A stretch of DNA of 64,000 nt from Paracoccus maritimus (GCF_025195095.1 NZ_JANAVZ010000003.1:310001-374000), one strand, 5' to 3'; numbered from the stretch's first letter, positions 20,255 through 36,200 are shown. Numbers and translations: made by a program. Notes: a model not told the origin generated them from the letters alone.

Positions 20255-20849
20255 AAGCCCTGCCCGGGCTTCACGTCCCGCAACTCCATCGCCTTGGCAG
20301 GATCGCGATACATCTGTGCCAGTACATCCTGACGTTTGACGTTCTTGCGGTGCCGCATGGTCAGGGTGATCGCCCCGATCATCGCGACCAGCAGGATCAG
20401 CCCGGCCAACTGGAACGGCAGGATGTAGCGGTCGTAAAGCACGGTGCCGATCAGGTTGGTGTTCATCGCCTCGGCGGTGATCGGTGCGGCGCGCAACGCC
20501 ACGGCCTGATCCGAGCTTTGCCAGGCGCCGAACCCGATCGCCAGCTGTGCCAGCAGAACCAGCGCGATCAGACCGCCAAGCGGCAGGTATCGCGCGAATT
20601 CGCCCTTCAGTTCGGCGAAATCCACGTCCAGCATCATCACCACGAACAGGAACAACACCGCGACGGCGCCGACATAGACGATAACCAGCAGCATCGCCAC
20701 GAATTCAGCCCCCTGCAGCACGAAAAGGCCGGCCGCCGACAGGAAGGCCAGGATCAGCCACAGGACCGAATGCACCGGGTTGCGTGCCAGAACGACCATG
20801 AAGCCGGCGGTGCAGACAGAAATCGCGAACAAATAGAATGCAATGGTGA

Positions 20850-20853
<4 letters not shown>
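20251..20853 (-). CDS. nuoJ: NADH-quinone oxidoreductase subunit J
   Basis: A 200-residue membrane subunit (Nqo10, ND6) with five transmembrane helices. The conserved helix 3 with the pi-bulge segment [20 protein letters not shown] is nearly invariant in the family. Start ATG at 20853 overlaps the stop of the upstream CMD-like gene (ATGA); the longer open frame upstream is a shadow. The C-terminal tail ([12 protein letters not shown]) is typical of alphaproteobacterial NuoJ. Confidence 0.97.
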
Positions 20854-22787
<1,934 letters not shown>

Positions 22788-22806
22788 GTCGCCTGCCCCT
22801 TTTCGC

Positions 22807-23577
22807 TTACGCCGCGGGAATGCCGCGTGCCTTGCATTCGCGCAAGGTCTCATTCGTTTCCATCACCCGCAGACCCAGCGGCTTGTCGTCCGAGATCGTG
22901 AAGGCGGCTCCGACCAGCAGCTTGCCGTTCCGCGTCTGCTGCAAGGTCCGGATATGACGCCCATAATTCGCGCCCTCGGCCCTGGCCCAGCCTGCCAACG
23001 CGCAGGTGGCATACGAAAAGGCAATATCGGCGTCCACCCCTTCGCGCAGATTTGCCGTCACTTCGACCAGATCAGACTGCTTGCCTTCGCCAAGTGCGAC
23101 CACCCGCGTGCCGATGAAATCCTCGGGCGCGATCACGGTGCCCTGCTTCCATTCGGGCAACGCGGGCTGGGTCCGCTTGGCGAACTCCTCGATGGCCTTT
23201 TCCTGCGCGGTTTTCTCGCGCGGCAGGTTGCTGGCCACCAGCCCGCCCAGATTAAGATCCAGATTCGCGTTCAGCGCCGCAAGGTCGGCCTCGGTGACGG
23301 CAAAGGCATCGCGGCCTTCGGCACTGTCCAGTTCCATCGTGGTGACGCTGCCATCGGGTTCAAGGATCAGGATCTCGCCCGACTTGGTCGAGATCCGCGC
23401 CAGCGTCAGCGGCGCTTCGCCCTTGCCGCGATTGGGCGTGGACAGGTTGGCCGTGACCTGTGCGGGCTTCGGCTTGGGCCGACCGTCATCTTTGGTTCCG
23501 CTGAAACATCCCGACAGCCCGGTCACCGCAAGGGCGGCGCCGGCTAGGACCAGATATTTGCGAAGGACCGGCCGCAT
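22807..23577 (-). CDS. Predicted lipoprotein encoded between nuoG and nuoH
   Basis: A 256-residue protein with a basic N-terminus, a hydrophobic segment and a lipobox LSGC with cysteine at about residue 24, so it should be lipidated and face the periplasm. The mature part is mostly polar, with an Ala/Asp/Leu-rich segment (about 90-115) and a C-terminal region containing two more cysteines ([10 protein letters not shown] and LRECKARG). I do not recognise a characterised family. It lies four bases after nuoG and 19 before nuoH, so it is co-expressed with complex I. This is the position of an unidentified frame in the Paracoccus nqo cluster. Confidence 0.85.
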   Translation of the reverse strand: MRPVLRKYLVLAGAALAVTGLSGCFSGTKDDGRPKPKPAQVTANLSTPNRGKGEAPLTLARISTKSGEILILEPDGSVTTMELDSAEGRDAFAVTEADLAALNANLDLNLGGLVASNLPREKTAQEKAIEEFAKRTQPALPEWKQGTVIAPEDFIGTRVVALGEGKQSDLVEVTANLREGVDADIAFSYATCALAGWARAEGANYGRHIRTLQQTRNGKLLVGAAFTISDDKPLGLRVMETNETLRECKARGIPAA

Positions 23578-23581
23578 GCCG

Positions 23582-25603
23582 TTACTCCGCCGCAATCGCG
23601 GGCGCGTGGCGCGCCGCTGCCATGCGCGACAATTCCGCCATCAGGGGCGAACTGCGCGCGATCGGGTTGGTCAGGTAGAAATCCTTGACCGGGTAGGCAA
23701 AGCTGGCCTTGCCCAGATCCGCGATCTGCAGCGCCTGCCATTCGTTCTCGGGCACCACGTCGATCCGGGCCAGATGGGGCACCGCCTCGATCAGGGCGCG
23801 GCGCAGCTGCGCCAGGCTGTCCCAGGGCAGCTGCTGACCCAGTTCCGCCGACAACGCCCGCAGGATGGCCCAGTTTTCCTTGGCCTCGCCGGGCGCGAAA
23901 TTCGCGCGCATGGCAAGCTGCGGACGGCCTTCGGTGTTCACGAACAGGCCGTTTTCTTCGGTATAGCAGGCCGCGGGCAGGATGATGTCGGCTCGGTGCG
24001 CGCCGCGATCGCCGTGGCTGCCCTGATAGATGACGAAGGCGCCGTCGGCGATTTCGACCTCATCCGCGCCAAGATTGTAGATCACTTCGGCGCCGTCGAT
24101 CGCGGCGGGCAGCCCGCCCTCGGTCACCGCGCCCACATCCATCGCGCCGACGCGGCTTGCGGCGGAATGCAGGATCAGCAGTTTCGAGTTGGAATTCTGG
24201 GCCAGCTTCATCGCGTGGGCCAGGACCGCCTCGCCGTCGGCCTCGCGTATGGCGCCCTGTCCGACGATCACGATGCTGGATTTCTCGCGCGTCTCGTCGC
24301 TGATCTCGCGCGACGACAGGCTTTCCAACGCCGCACGATCATTGCCGACATGGGAATAGTCATAGGTCAGATCGACCGCCTCGCCGACCAGCCCGATCTG
24401 TGCGCCATGCGCCCAGGCCTTGCGGATCCGGGCATTCAGCACCGGCGCTTCCTCGCGCGGGTTAGTCCCGATCAGCTGGATCATCGCGGCGGTATCGATG
24501 TCCTCGATCCGCGCCGTGCCGACATAGGCGCTGCGGTTGCCCGCCGGCAGGCGTGCACCATCGGTGCGGCATTCGACATGACCATCCATGCCCTCGATCA
24601 GCTTCTTCAGGCTGAACGCGGCCTCGACCGGGGCCAGATCACCGACCAGCCCTGCGATCTTCTTGCCGTGCATGGCGCGGGCCGCGGCGGTCAGCGCCTC
24701 GGGCCATGTTGCCGGGCGCAGCTTTCCGTTCTCGCGGATATAGGGTTTGTCCAGCCGCTGGCGGCGCAGCCCGTCCCAGACAAACCGGGTCTTGTCGCTG
24801 ATCCATTCCTCGTTCACGCCGTCATGGTTGCGCGGCAGGATGCGCATGACCTCGCGGCCCTTGGTGTCCACGCGGATAGTGCTGCACAGCGCGTCCATCA
24901 CGTCGATGGTCTCGGTCTTGGTCAATTCCCAAGGCCGGGCGGTGAAGGAATAGGGTTTGCTGACCAGCGCACCGACGGGGCACAGGTCGATGATGTTTCC
25001 CTGCAGATTCGAGGCCAGCGTTTCGTTCAGGTAGCTGGTGATCTCGCTGTCCTCGCCACGGCCGGTCTGACCCATCTGGGTGATGCCCGCGACCTCGGTC
25101 GTGAACCGCACACAGCGGGTGCAACTGATGCAGCGCGTCATGTGGGTTTCCACCAGCGGGCCGAGGTTCAACTCCTCAGAGGCGCGCTTGGGCTCGCGAT
25201 AGCGGCTGAAATCGACGCCGTAAGCCATTGCCTGGTCCTGCAGGTCGCATTCGCCGCCCTGGTCGCAGATCGGGCAGTCCAGCGGATGGTTGATCAGCAG
25301 GAATTCCATCACGCCCTCGCGGGCCTTCTTGACCATCGGGCTGTTGGTCCGGACCTCGGGCGGGGCGCCCTCGGGGCCGGGCCGCAGATCCTTGACCTGC
25401 ATCGCGCAACTGGCGGCTGGCTTGGGCGGGCCGCCCACCACCTCGACCAGGCACATCCGGCAGTTGCCGGCGATCGACAGCCGTTCGTGATAACAGAAAC
25501 GCGGAATTTCGACCCCGGCCTGCTCGCAGGCCTGGATCAGCGTCAGATTGGGATCGACCTCGATCTCATTGCCGTCGATCTTGATTGTCCGCAATTCGGC
25601 CAT
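23582..25603 (-). CDS. nuoG: NADH-quinone oxidoreductase subunit G
   Basis: A 673-residue iron-sulfur subunit (Nqo3). The N-terminal [2Fe-2S] ligands are in [15 protein letters not shown], the His/Cys set of N5 in [18 protein letters not shown] and N4 in [11 protein letters not shown] with a later cysteine (DLCPVGAL). A molybdopterin-oxidoreductase-like domain without cofactor follows. Two consecutive ATGs are possible; the second (25603, MAELRTIK) matches the Paracoccus N-terminus and gives eight bases from AAGGA. The N-terminal ligand set looks complete and there is no sign of the extra N7 site. Confidence 0.97.
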   Translation of the reverse strand: MAELRTIKIDGNEIEVDPNLTLIQACEQAGVEIPRFCYHERLSIAGNCRMCLVEVVGGPPKPAASCAMQVKDLRPGPEGAPPEVRTNSPMVKKAREGVMEFLLINHPLDCPICDQGGECDLQDQAMAYGVDFSRYREPKRASEELNLGPLVETHMTRCISCTRCVRFTTEVAGITQMGQTGRGEDSEITSYLNETLASNLQGNIIDLCPVGALVSKPYSFTARPWELTKTETIDVMDALCSTIRVDTKGREVMRILPRNHDGVNEEWISDKTRFVWDGLRRQRLDKPYIRENGKLRPATWPEALTAAARAMHGKKIAGLVGDLAPVEAAFSLKKLIEGMDGHVECRTDGARLPAGNRSAYVGTARIEDIDTAAMIQLIGTNPREEAPVLNARIRKAWAHGAQIGLVGEAVDLTYDYSHVGNDRAALESLSSREISDETREKSSIVIVGQGAIREADGEAVLAHAMKLAQNSNSKLLILHSAASRVGAMDVGAVTEGGLPAAIDGAEVIYNLGADEVEIADGAFVIYQGSHGDRGAHRADIILPAACYTEENGLFVNTEGRPQLAMRANFAPGEAKENWAILRALSAELGQQLPWDSLAQLRRALIEAVPHLARIDVVPENEWQALQIADLGKASFAYPVKDFYLTNPIARSSPLMAELSRMAAARHAPAIAAE

Positions 25604-25614
25604 CATTGCTATCC

Positions 25615-26034
25615 TTACTTGGCACTCAGAAGCGATCCGGTGACCGTTCCGCGTGCGATTTCTTCCCGCCCGAGGCGGCAAAAACTTTCCGCGTCGCCCG
25701 CTGTCACGCCGTTCCTGGCCATATAATCCTCGGCCACGGCGTAGATGCGGTCCTTGTCCGCGCGGCTGTCCAGAAACGCGTCGATCTGCGCCTCGGAATA
25801 ACCCTTGCCGCGGGCGTATTTTTTCAGTTCACGCGCCTGCATGAAAGCATAGATCATGCGCGCATCGATCGACGGGCATTCGCGCCGGATCCGGTCCGCG
25901 ATGCGCGCCGCGATCAGGCGGTCGTTGATGTATTTTTCCTGCGCCAACGGTTCCAGCGCGACGGCCTGCGTTCCGGTCAGTGCCAGGGTCGCGACCATCG
26001 CGGCCGCCATGCGGTTGCGGTTCGGTTTGCTCAT
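25615..26034 (-). CDS. DUF5333 family secreted protein
   Basis: A 139-residue protein with a signal peptide ([20 protein letters not shown], cleavage near AVA-LEP) and a helical, charged mature domain with one cysteine pair (ECPS and FCRLG). The pattern [21 protein letters not shown] and [12 protein letters not shown] fits the DUF5333 family, confined to Rhodobacterales as far as I know. Function unknown. Start ATG 26034 is chosen for the signal peptide. It lies 11 bases before nuoG and 107 bases after the DUF3291 gene, the largest gap in the nuo run, so a secondary promoter there is possible. Confidence 0.82.
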   Translation of the reverse strand: MSKPNRNRMAAAMVATLALTGTQAVALEPLAQEKYINDRLIAARIADRIRRECPSIDARMIYAFMQARELKKYARGKGYSEAQIDAFLDSRADKDRIYAVAEDYMARNGVTAGDAESFCRLGREEIARGTVTGSLLSAK

Positions 26035-26141
26035 GGCTGTCACCTTTCCTCTTTGATGACCCCTGCCATAGCAGCCGAAAGACCGGCCTGCCCCACACGA
26101 CCCCGTGCGCCGGACGTGAACATATGCCGCACGTTCTGCCA

Positions 26142-27928
<1,787 letters not shown>

Positions 27929-27956
27929 CTAACTTCCGATCCTTTTCATCCGGGCG

Positions 27957-28172
27957 TCACGCATCGTTTCTGCGCCGCCAGATACGCCAGGTCACGATCA
28001 GCGACCAGACAAAAGCGCCAATGGCGGCCAGATCGGCCAGGAAGGCCCATTTCGCCGCCCAGCCATAGTGGCCGCCAAGCCACTGCACCGCGATCCACGC
28101 GACCATCGCGACGGCGATGACCACGGCCGCCAGCCGCATCTGCCCCGCATCCTGATCCCGCGATTCCGCCAT
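27957..28172 (-). CDS. DUF5337 family small membrane protein
   Basis: A 71-residue protein with two transmembrane helices (about 13-30 and 41-60) and a basic C-terminal end (WRIWRRRNDA). The ATG at 28172 overlaps the stop of the upstream helix-hairpin-helix gene (ATGA). The layout fits DUF5337, a Rhodobacterales family found in the nuo operon; function unknown. A small helper of membrane-arm assembly is a reasonable guess from position only. Confidence 0.78.
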   Translation of the reverse strand: MAESRDQDAGQMRLAAVVIAVAMVAWIAVQWLGGHYGWAAKWAFLADLAAIGAFVWSLIVTWRIWRRRNDA

Positions 28173-28858
28173 CAATAGACGCCACCTTCTTCGACACGCT
28201 TCGAAAACTCGGTCTCGCCGCCATCGGCAAGCGTCCTGGCCTGCCCGACCCAGTCATCGCTGCGAATGCGTCCGCCCATCCTACCGATCAGTTCGGCGTA
28301 ATGGTCGATGTCGCCATCGTCCCATGCGGCGATCTGGTCGAAACGGGTCACGCCGTGTTCGTGCAACGTCTCTTCCAGCTTCGGACCGACCCCCTTGATC
28401 TCCTTCAGGTCGTCGGGTGTTTCGTCGCCGCCATCATTCCTCGCAACCTTCGGGCTCGCGGCACCATAGATATCGTTGCGTTCGACGCCATTGCGCTCAC
28501 CGGGTTCCGAGGATGGCTGCGCATCACCCGAAGGCGCGACCGGATGGGCCTGATCGCCCTGTGCCGAGCCAAGAAAACCTTCGGTCGCCAGCGACGCGAC
28601 GCCGCGCGGGCGCAGTTCCTGATCCTGCTCGGGGGTGGTGCTGTGCGTCTCGGGGTGCCAATCGGCACTGTCCATGGCGGGAACGCCGCGGCACAGCAGC
28701 CAGACAAGGAAAACCCCGAAGACGGCAAGGGCGACGATGCCCAGAAACAGCCCCTCGAACCAGCGCAGCGGCCCGAAGCCCGCCGTGAAGATCCAGACCA
28801 GCAGGCCCAGCCCGGCGGCGGTGATCCAACAGTTTCTGGTGCAGGTCGCGTTCGGCAT
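28172..28858 (-). CDS. Membrane protein with C-terminal helix-hairpin-helix domain, NuoE-tail paralogue
   Basis: A 228-residue protein: two transmembrane helices (about 11-28 and 36-56), a polar, low-complexity linker (about 60-145) and a C-terminal domain from residue 149 with the helix-hairpin-helix motif DLKEIKGVGPKLEETL. The domain ends in [17 protein letters not shown]. The same domain makes up the C-terminal 82 residues of NuoE encoded just upstream, and 36 bases are identical between the two (28209-28244 and 28947-28982). It lies 45 bases after nuoE and overlaps the DUF5337 start. Such HhH domains bind DNA or protein; here a membrane-bound scaffold is more plausible. Confidence 0.85.
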   Translation of the reverse strand: MPNATCTRNCWITAAGLGLLVWIFTAGFGPLRWFEGLFLGIVALAVFGVFLVWLLCRGVPAMDSADWHPETHSTTPEQDQELRPRGVASLATEGFLGSAQGDQAHPVAPSGDAQPSSEPGERNGVERNDIYGAASPKVARNDGGDETPDDLKEIKGVGPKLEETLHEHGVTRFDQIAAWDDGDIDHYAELIGRMGGRIRSDDWVGQARTLADGGETEFSKRVEEGGVY

Positions 28859-28903
28859 CGATGGCTATCTCCCGTATGGCGCCCGGTCGGGCGTTTCCGT
28901 CCA

Positions 28904-30139
28904 TTACTCCTTGTCGTCGTCACCCCGATCCGAGCGGGCCGAGAAATCGGTCTCGCCGCCATCGGCAAGCGTCCTGGCCTGCGCGACCCATTCGTCGCGG
29001 CTGGCCCGCCCCTTGAAGCCCTCAAGATTGTCGTCGACCCAGGCAAGCTCGGCCGGACCCCATGCGGCGATCTGATCGTAATGGTGGAACCCCATGCCGT
29101 TCAGCACTTCTTCCAGCTTCGGCCCGATCCCCTTGATCCGCTTCAGATCATCAGGGGTGCCGTCCCTCGGGGCATCGAGCCCCTCGGGCCGGCGGCCCGC
29201 TTCTTCCGCCGAACCCGTTGAGGCCGTTTCCCCGCGGGCCTCGGCGGGGGCATCCTTCTCTTGGGCCCGCACGCCTTCGGGTTCGATATCCGAACGCGGG
29301 CGGGCGGGCGATGCAGCCTGCGCCTCTTGTTCGGTCACGCCGGTCTTGTCGGCGGGTTCGTTGTCGGACGGGCGTGGTTCGATCTCGGGCGCGGTATCGA
29401 CGCCGCTTTGGTCATCAGGGGCGGCGGCCGGACGCTCTCGGCGCAGCCATTTGGTCAGGATCGGCACCTCGGACCCGTCGATCCGCTTGATCGTCTCGCC
29501 CAGTTCGGTGGCCAGCGTCACGCTGGCATTGGCAGAGCTGCCGTCGCGGTCGGTCAGGCTGGTCAGACCCGACGCGGGCTCGGAAGCAAAACGCCCCGTC
29601 TGCGACCCCGGCACCGGGACCTGCCCGTCCGAAAACGCGTCAATCAGCTCCTCCAGTTTCTCGGGCGTCAGATCCTCGTAGTAATCCTTGCCGATCTGGG
29701 CCATCGGCGCATTCGCGCAGGCGCCCAGGCATTCAACCTCTTCCCAGCTGAACTTGCCGTCCGCCGAAACCGTGTGCGGGGTCGGCGCAATCTTGCGCTT
29801 GCAGACGGCAATCAGATCCTCGGCCCCGCAGATCATGCAGCTGGTGGTGCCACAAATCTGGATATTTGCAACAGAACCAACGGGCTGAAGCTGAAACATG
29901 AAGTAAAATGTGGCGACTTCAAGCGCCCGGATATAGGGCATACCCAGCAGTTCGGCGCAGTATTCGATGGCCGGACGCGACAGCCATCCTTCCTGTTCCT
30001 GCGCCCGCCACAGCACCGGAATGATCGCCGATTGCTGGCGGCCTTCCGGGTATTTGGTCATCTGCGCCCGCGCCCATTCCAGGTTCGCGGCGGTGAATTC
30101 GAAACTGTCCGGCTGGACGGGGGAAAGACGGCGCAGCAT
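28904..30139 (-). CDS. nuoE: NADH-quinone oxidoreductase subunit E with long C-terminal extension
   Basis: Residues 1-175 or so are the normal NuoE thioredoxin-like [2Fe-2S] subunit (Nqo2, 24 kDa) with ligands in ICGTTSC and [10 protein letters not shown]. The protein continues to 411 residues: an Asp/Glu/Pro/Ala-rich, probably disordered linker (about 180-325) and, from residue 330, a helix-hairpin-helix domain ([16 protein letters not shown]) paralogous to the next gene's. E. coli NuoE has about 166 residues. Start ATG at 30139 overlaps the nuoD stop by one base. The extension is typical of some Rhodobacterales, but its role is unknown. Confidence 0.96.
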   Translation of the reverse strand: MLRRLSPVQPDSFEFTAANLEWARAQMTKYPEGRQQSAIIPVLWRAQEQEGWLSRPAIEYCAELLGMPYIRALEVATFYFMFQLQPVGSVANIQICGTTSCMICGAEDLIAVCKRKIAPTPHTVSADGKFSWEEVECLGACANAPMAQIGKDYYEDLTPEKLEELIDAFSDGQVPVPGSQTGRFASEPASGLTSLTDRDGSSANASVTLATELGETIKRIDGSEVPILTKWLRRERPAAAPDDQSGVDTAPEIEPRPSDNEPADKTGVTEQEAQAASPARPRSDIEPEGVRAQEKDAPAEARGETASTGSAEEAGRRPEGLDAPRDGTPDDLKRIKGIGPKLEEVLNGMGFHHYDQIAAWGPAELAWVDDNLEGFKGRASRDEWVAQARTLADGGETDFSARSDRGDDDKE

Positions 30140-31380
30140 CAGCGGTCAACCTCTCCGAACACGATATCCATCGTGCCGATAATTGCGGAAACATCTGCCA
30201 GCATGTGACCCTTGGCCATCCAGTCGATGGATTGCAGATGCAGGAAACCGGGCGCGCGCAGCTTGGCCCGGTATGGCTTGTTGCTGCCATCGCTGACCAG
30301 ATAGACGCCGAACTCGCCCTTCGGCGCCTCGACGGCGGCATAAACCTCGCCGGCCGGAACGCGGAAGCCCTCGGTGTACAGCTTGAAGTGGTGGATCAGG
30401 CTTTCCATGTCGCGCTTCATCTCGGCACGCTTTGGCGGCGTCACCTTGCCGCGCGACAGGATGTCGCCCTGCCCGTCTGGGGCGCGCAGCTTGTCGATCG
30501 CCTGACGGATGATGCGCACCGACTGCCGCATTTCCTCCATTCGGCACAGATAGCGATCATAGCAGTCGCCGTTCTTGCCGACCGGCACCTGAAAGTCGAA
30601 TTCGTCATAGCATTCATAGGGCTGCGAGCGCCGCAAATCCCACGCCATGCCCGACCCGCGCACCATCACGCCCGAATAGCCCCAGTCCAGCGCATCCTGC
30701 TGGTTGACGATGCCGATATCGACGTTGCGCTGCTTGAAGATCCGGTTCTCGGTCAGCAGGCCGTCAAGATCGTCCATCACCTTCAGGAACGGATCGCACC
30801 ACGCCTCGATATCGTCGATCAGTTCGGGCGGCAGGTCCTGATGCACGCCGCCGGGCCGGAAATAGGCGCTGTGCAGTCGCGCCCCGCAGGCACGTTCATA
30901 GAACACCATCAGCTTTTCGCGTTCCTCGAACCCCCACAGCGGCGGCGTCAGCGCGCCCACGTCCATGGCCTGTGTGGTGACGTTCAGCAGGTGGTTCAGG
31001 ATGCGGCCGATTTCCGAATACAGAACCCGGATCAGGCTGGCGCGACGCGGCACCAGCGTGCCCGTCAGCTTCTCGATCGCCAGGCACCAGGCATGTTCCT
31101 GGTTCATCGGCGCCACATAATCGAGACGGTCGAAATAGGGCAGGTTCTGCAGATAGGTGCGGCTTTCCATCAGCTTTTCGGTGCCGCGATGCAGCAGGCC
31201 GATATGCGGATCGCAGCGTTCCACGATCTCGCCGTCAAGCTCCAGCACCATCCGCAAAACACCGTGCGCTGCGGGGTGTTGCGGGCCGAAGTTGATGTTG
31301 AAGTTGCGGATTCGCTGTTCGCCGGTCAACTGATCGGCGCTGCCATCGTCATAGACATTGTTGCGGATATCGCCGTCCAT
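30139..31380 (-). CDS. nuoD: NADH-quinone oxidoreductase subunit D
   Basis: A 413-residue 49-kDa-type subunit (Nqo4) that forms the quinone cavity together with NuoB. Conserved N-terminal segment [14 protein letters not shown] with the quinone-binding His, the segment [12 protein letters not shown] and the C-terminal [22 protein letters not shown] are intact. The frame is open upstream, but ATG 31380 (MDGDIRNN) overlaps the nuoC stop (TGATG) and gives the usual length. NuoC and NuoD are separate proteins here, unlike the fused NuoCD of E. coli. Confidence 0.98.
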   Translation of the reverse strand: MDGDIRNNVYDDGSADQLTGEQRIRNFNINFGPQHPAAHGVLRMVLELDGEIVERCDPHIGLLHRGTEKLMESRTYLQNLPYFDRLDYVAPMNQEHAWCLAIEKLTGTLVPRRASLIRVLYSEIGRILNHLLNVTTQAMDVGALTPPLWGFEEREKLMVFYERACGARLHSAYFRPGGVHQDLPPELIDDIEAWCDPFLKVMDDLDGLLTENRIFKQRNVDIGIVNQQDALDWGYSGVMVRGSGMAWDLRRSQPYECYDEFDFQVPVGKNGDCYDRYLCRMEEMRQSVRIIRQAIDKLRAPDGQGDILSRGKVTPPKRAEMKRDMESLIHHFKLYTEGFRVPAGEVYAAVEAPKGEFGVYLVSDGSNKPYRAKLRAPGFLHLQSIDWMAKGHMLADVSAIIGTMDIVFGEVDR

Positions 31381-32000
31381 CACTTCGCCCCCTGCTTCTC
31401 GTCGCCCGGCAGCACGTATTTCGCGCCCTCCCATGGCGAGAGGAAATCGAACTGGCGGTATTCCTGGGTCAGGTTCACCGGCTCGTACACCACGCGTTTC
31501 TCGGATTCGTCATACCGCACCTCGACATAGCCGGTGGTCGGAAAATCCTTGCGCAGCGGGTGGCCGCGGAACCCGTAATCGGTCAGCAGGCGGCGCAGGT
31601 CCGGGTGGCCCGAGAACAGGATCCCGAACATGTCGAAGATCTCGCGCTCGAACCAGTTGGCGGCCGGATGGATCTTGATCAGCGAGGGCACGATCTCGTC
31701 CTCGCGGACGCTGACCTTCACGCGGATGCGGTGATTCTGATACATCGACAGGAAATGCCAGACCACCTCGAAGCGCTGCGACCGCGCCGGATAATCGATG
31801 GCGGTGATATCGACCAGCGTCGAGAAGCGGCAGGAACTGTCAGTGCGCAGGAATTCGACCAGGTCCAGCAGACCGCTGACCGTCGAGGTCACGGTCAGTT
31901 CGTCCAGTTCGACCCTGGCATCCAGCACCGCGTCCGCGCGCCGCATCTTTACATGTTCGGCCAGCTGTTCCAGCGCATCGAGATCGGGATAGATGGCCAT
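31380..32000 (-). CDS. nuoC: NADH-quinone oxidoreductase subunit C
   Basis: A 206-residue 30-kDa-type subunit (Nqo5). The signature region [20 protein letters not shown] followed by [16 protein letters not shown] is the family hallmark. It sits in the connecting module and has no cofactor. ATG at 32000, three bases after nuoB; its stop overlaps the nuoD start. Confidence 0.98.
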   Translation of the reverse strand: MAIYPDLDALEQLAEHVKMRRADAVLDARVELDELTVTSTVSGLLDLVEFLRTDSSCRFSTLVDITAIDYPARSQRFEVVWHFLSMYQNHRIRVKVSVREDEIVPSLIKIHPAANWFEREIFDMFGILFSGHPDLRRLLTDYGFRGHPLRKDFPTTGYVEVRYDESEKRVVYEPVNLTQEYRQFDFLSPWEGAKYVLPGDEKQGAK

Positions 32001-32003
32001 GGA

Positions 32004-32893
<890 letters not shown>

Positions 32894-32956
32894 GGGCAAG
32901 ATCCCCTTGTCGGTCGCGGGGATCAGTGGCTGCCCCGCGACGGGTTGGCTAGGGTC

Positions 32957-32985
32957 GGTTTAGACCTGACGGCCACCGGGGTCAA
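32957..32985 (-). promoter_or_regulatory. Candidate sigma70-type promoter of the nuo operon
   Basis: On the minus strand TTGACC (32980-32985) and TAAACC (32957-32962) are separated by 17 bases, a good match in sequence and spacing to a housekeeping promoter. Transcription would start near 32950 and leave a leader of about 57 bases before the nuoA GTG. It is the best such match I found between pyc and nuoA. Confidence 0.5.
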
Positions 32986-33155
32986 CGGGCGGCGGCCCGA
33001 CGCAGGACCGCGAAAAGCCGGGATTTGCGGGTTGCACAAGCGATTTCGCAGCGCGCGATTGCCTGATTTTCGCAAGATCGGGTGGCCCCTTCACGCCGCA
33101 CCGGGACTGCTTGGCCTGACAGCGGACGGACTGCCGCGCAGCGATGAACAGACAA

Positions 33156-33192
33156 GGACCGCGCATCTGTCAAAAGATCAGATGCGCGGTCC
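33156..33192 (-). terminator. Strong hairpin downstream of pyc
   Basis: GGACCGCGCATCTG (33156-33169) pairs perfectly with CAGATGCGCGGTCC (33179-33192) around a nine-base loop, a 14-bp stem. On the minus strand it follows the pyc stop by about 50 bases and is followed by CTTGTCTGTT, which is only moderately U-rich. It should end pyc transcription before nuoA. Confidence 0.75.
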
Positions 33193-33244
33193 ATTCACAT
33201 GCCCTGGGGATGCGCCGATGGTTCAGCCCCACAAGGGCGCGATT

Positions 33245-36200
33245 CTATTCGAACTCGACCATCAGATCCTTTGCGTCGATCTGCTGGCCCGCGGCGACAT
33301 GCAGGGCCTTGATGGTGCCGTCGCGGTCGGCGTGGATGCCGGTTTCCATCTTCATCGCCTCGATGGTCAGCAGCATGTCGCCCTGCTTGACCGCCTGCCC
33401 CGCGCTGACCGCGACCGAGGCCACGACGCCCGGCATCGGCGCACCAACATGGCTTTCGTTCGCCGGATCGGCCTTGGGCCGCGCCGCTGCACTGCCCGCC
33501 ACCTTGCGGTTCGGCACCCGGATCGAACGCGGCTGGCCGTTCAGTTCGAAGAAGACCTTCACCTCGCCCTTCTCGTCGGTCTCGCCGATCGCCTGCAGGC
33601 GGATTTCCAGAATCTTGCCGGGGTCGATCTCGGCGGTGATCTCCTGCCCCGGCTCCATCCCGTAAAAGAAATTCCGGGTCGGCAGGGTGCGGACCGGGCC
33701 ATAGGTCCGGTGCCGGCCCATGTAATCCAGGAACACCTTGGGATACATCAGATAGCCGTTCAGATCCTCATCATCGACCGCCTTGCCCTCCAGCTGCTTG
33801 CGCAGTTCGGCACGGGTCTCCTCGATATCGACCGGCGCCAGATGCGCGCCGGGCCGGTCGGTGATCGGGGCCTCGCCCTTCAGCACCTTTTTCTGGATCG
33901 CCTCGGGCCAGCCGCCCGGCGGCTGCCCCAGATTGCCGTGCATCATGTCCACGACCGAATCCGGGAAGGACATGTCCTTGTCCGGGTTCATCACGTCCTC
34001 GGGCGTCAGGTTCTGGGACACCATCATCAACGCCATGTCGCCCACCACCTTCGAGGACGGCGTGACCTTGACGATGTCGCCGAACATCCGGTTCACATCG
34101 GCATAGGCCTGCGCCACCTCGTGCCAGCGATCCTCGAGGCCCATCGACCGCGCCTGCGATTTCAGGTTGGTGAACTGCCCGCCCGGCATCTCGTGCAGAT
34201 AGACTTCGGATGCAGGCGACTGCAGGCCCGATTCGAAGGCTGCATAGTTCTCGCGCACGCGTTCCCAGTAATTGCTGATCGCGCGGATCGCCCCGATGTC
34301 CAACCCGGTGTCGCGGTCGGTCTGGGCAAGCGCCTCGACGACCGATCCCATGGTCGGCTGGCTGGTATTGCCCGACAGCGCATCCATCGCGCAATCGACC
34401 GCATCAACGCCCGCCGCAGCCGCGGCAAGGATCGTCGCGCCGCCCATGCCGCTGGTGTCGTGGGTGTGGAAATGAACCGGCAGGCCGACCTCTTCCTTCA
34501 GCGCCTTGATCAGTATTGTCGCCGCGGCAGGTTTCAGCAGCCCCGCCATGTCCTTCAGGCCCAGCACATGCGCGCCGGCTTCCTTCAGGTCCTGCGCCAT
34601 CCCGACATAGTATTTCAGGTCGTATTTGGACCGGTCGGGATCCAGCATGTTGCCGGTATAGCAGACTGTGCCCTCGCAGATCTTGCCGGATTCGATCACC
34701 GCATCCATCGCGACGCGCATGTTCTCGACCCAGTTAAGGCTGTCGAAGACGCGGAACACGTCAACGCCGGATCTGGCCGCCTGCCCCACGAAGAACTGCA
34801 CCACATTGTCGGGATAGTTCGTGTAGCCGACCCCGTTCGACGCGCGCAGCAGCATCTGCGTCATCAGGTTCGGCATCTTGGCGCGGATGTCGCGCAACCG
34901 CTGCCAGGGGCATTCCTGCAGGAACCGGTAGGCCACGTCGAACGTCGCGCCACCCCAGCATTCGACGCTGAACAGCTGCGGCAGATTGGCGGCATAGCTG
35001 GGCGCGACGCGGATCATGTCGATCGACCGCATCCGCGTGGCCAACAGCGACTGGTGCCCGTCGCGCATCGTCGTGTCGGTGATCAGCAACTGCTTTTGCG
35101 CGGCCATCCAGTCGGCGACCGCCTGGGCGCCCTTTTCCTCCAGCATCTGGCGGGTGCCCGCGGCAGGCTCGGCCCTGGCCACGGGTGGCAGCGGCGGACG
35201 AGCCTGCGCCGGAGGCAGCGCCCGGCCAGCGGTTTCGGGATGCCCGTTCACGCTGATATCGGCCAGATAGGTCAGGATCTTCGTGGCCCGATCGCGGCGC
35301 TTCTTGAAGGTGAACAGATCATCGGTCGTGTCGATGAACTTGGTCGTGTAGGTGTCATCCAGAAAGGTGGGGTGCTTCAGCAGGTTGATGACGAAATCGA
35401 TGTTCGTCGAGACCCCGCGCACGCGAAACTCGCGCAGCGCCCGGTCCATCCGCTTGATCGCCTGATCCGGCGTCTGCGCCCATGCCGTGACCTTGACCAG
35501 CAGCGAATCGTAATAGCGCGTGATGACGCCGCCCGCATAGGCGGTGCCGCCATCCAGACGGATGCCCATGCCGGTCGCGGACCGGTAGGCGGTGATGCGG
35601 CCGTAATCGGGGATGAAGTTGTTCTGCGGATCCTCGGTCGTCACCCGGCATTGCAGCGCATGGCCCGACAGGGTGATGTCATCCTGCGACGCCGCCCCCG
35701 TCGCGTCTGCCAGGGTGGCGCCTTCCATGATCTTGATCTGGGCCTGGACGATGTCGATTCCGGTGACTTCCTCGGTCACGGTATGTTCGACCTGCACGCG
35801 CGGGTTCACCTCGATGAAGTAGAACTGCTGGCTGTCCATATCCATCAGGAATTCGACCGTGCCCGCGCATTCATAGCCGACCGCCTGGCCGATCTTCAGC
35901 GCCAGCGCGCAGACTTCCTCGCGCTGCTCGTCGGTCAGATAGGGCGCGGGCGCGCGCTCGACGACTTTCTGGTTGCGGCGCTGCACCGTGCAATCGCGTT
36001 CATAAAGGTGGTAAAGGCCGCCATGCGTGTCGCCCAGCAACTGCACCTCGACGTGGCGCGCGCGCAGGATCATCTTTTCCAGATAGCCCTCGCCATTGCC
36101 GAATGCCGCCTCGGCCTCGCGCCGCCCTTCGCGGACCTTCTCGACCAGCTCGGCTTCGTTGTTGATCGGGCGCATGCCGCGACCGCCGCCGCCCCAGCTG

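Larger units (their letters stand above)
32894..33244. other. Intergenic region between pyc and nuoA
   Basis: 351 bases without a supported gene; both neighbours lie on the minus strand. It holds the pyc terminator hairpin (33156-33192) and the candidate nuo promoter (32957-32985). The small frames predicted here on both strands have no recognisable features and overlap these signals. Confidence 0.7.

Noticed and set aside
23006..25726. Open frame of 906 codons on the plus strand opposite nuoG and the lipoprotein gene
   Set aside because: Antisense shadow of nuoG; the composition is His/Arg/Gln-rich without a fold signature.
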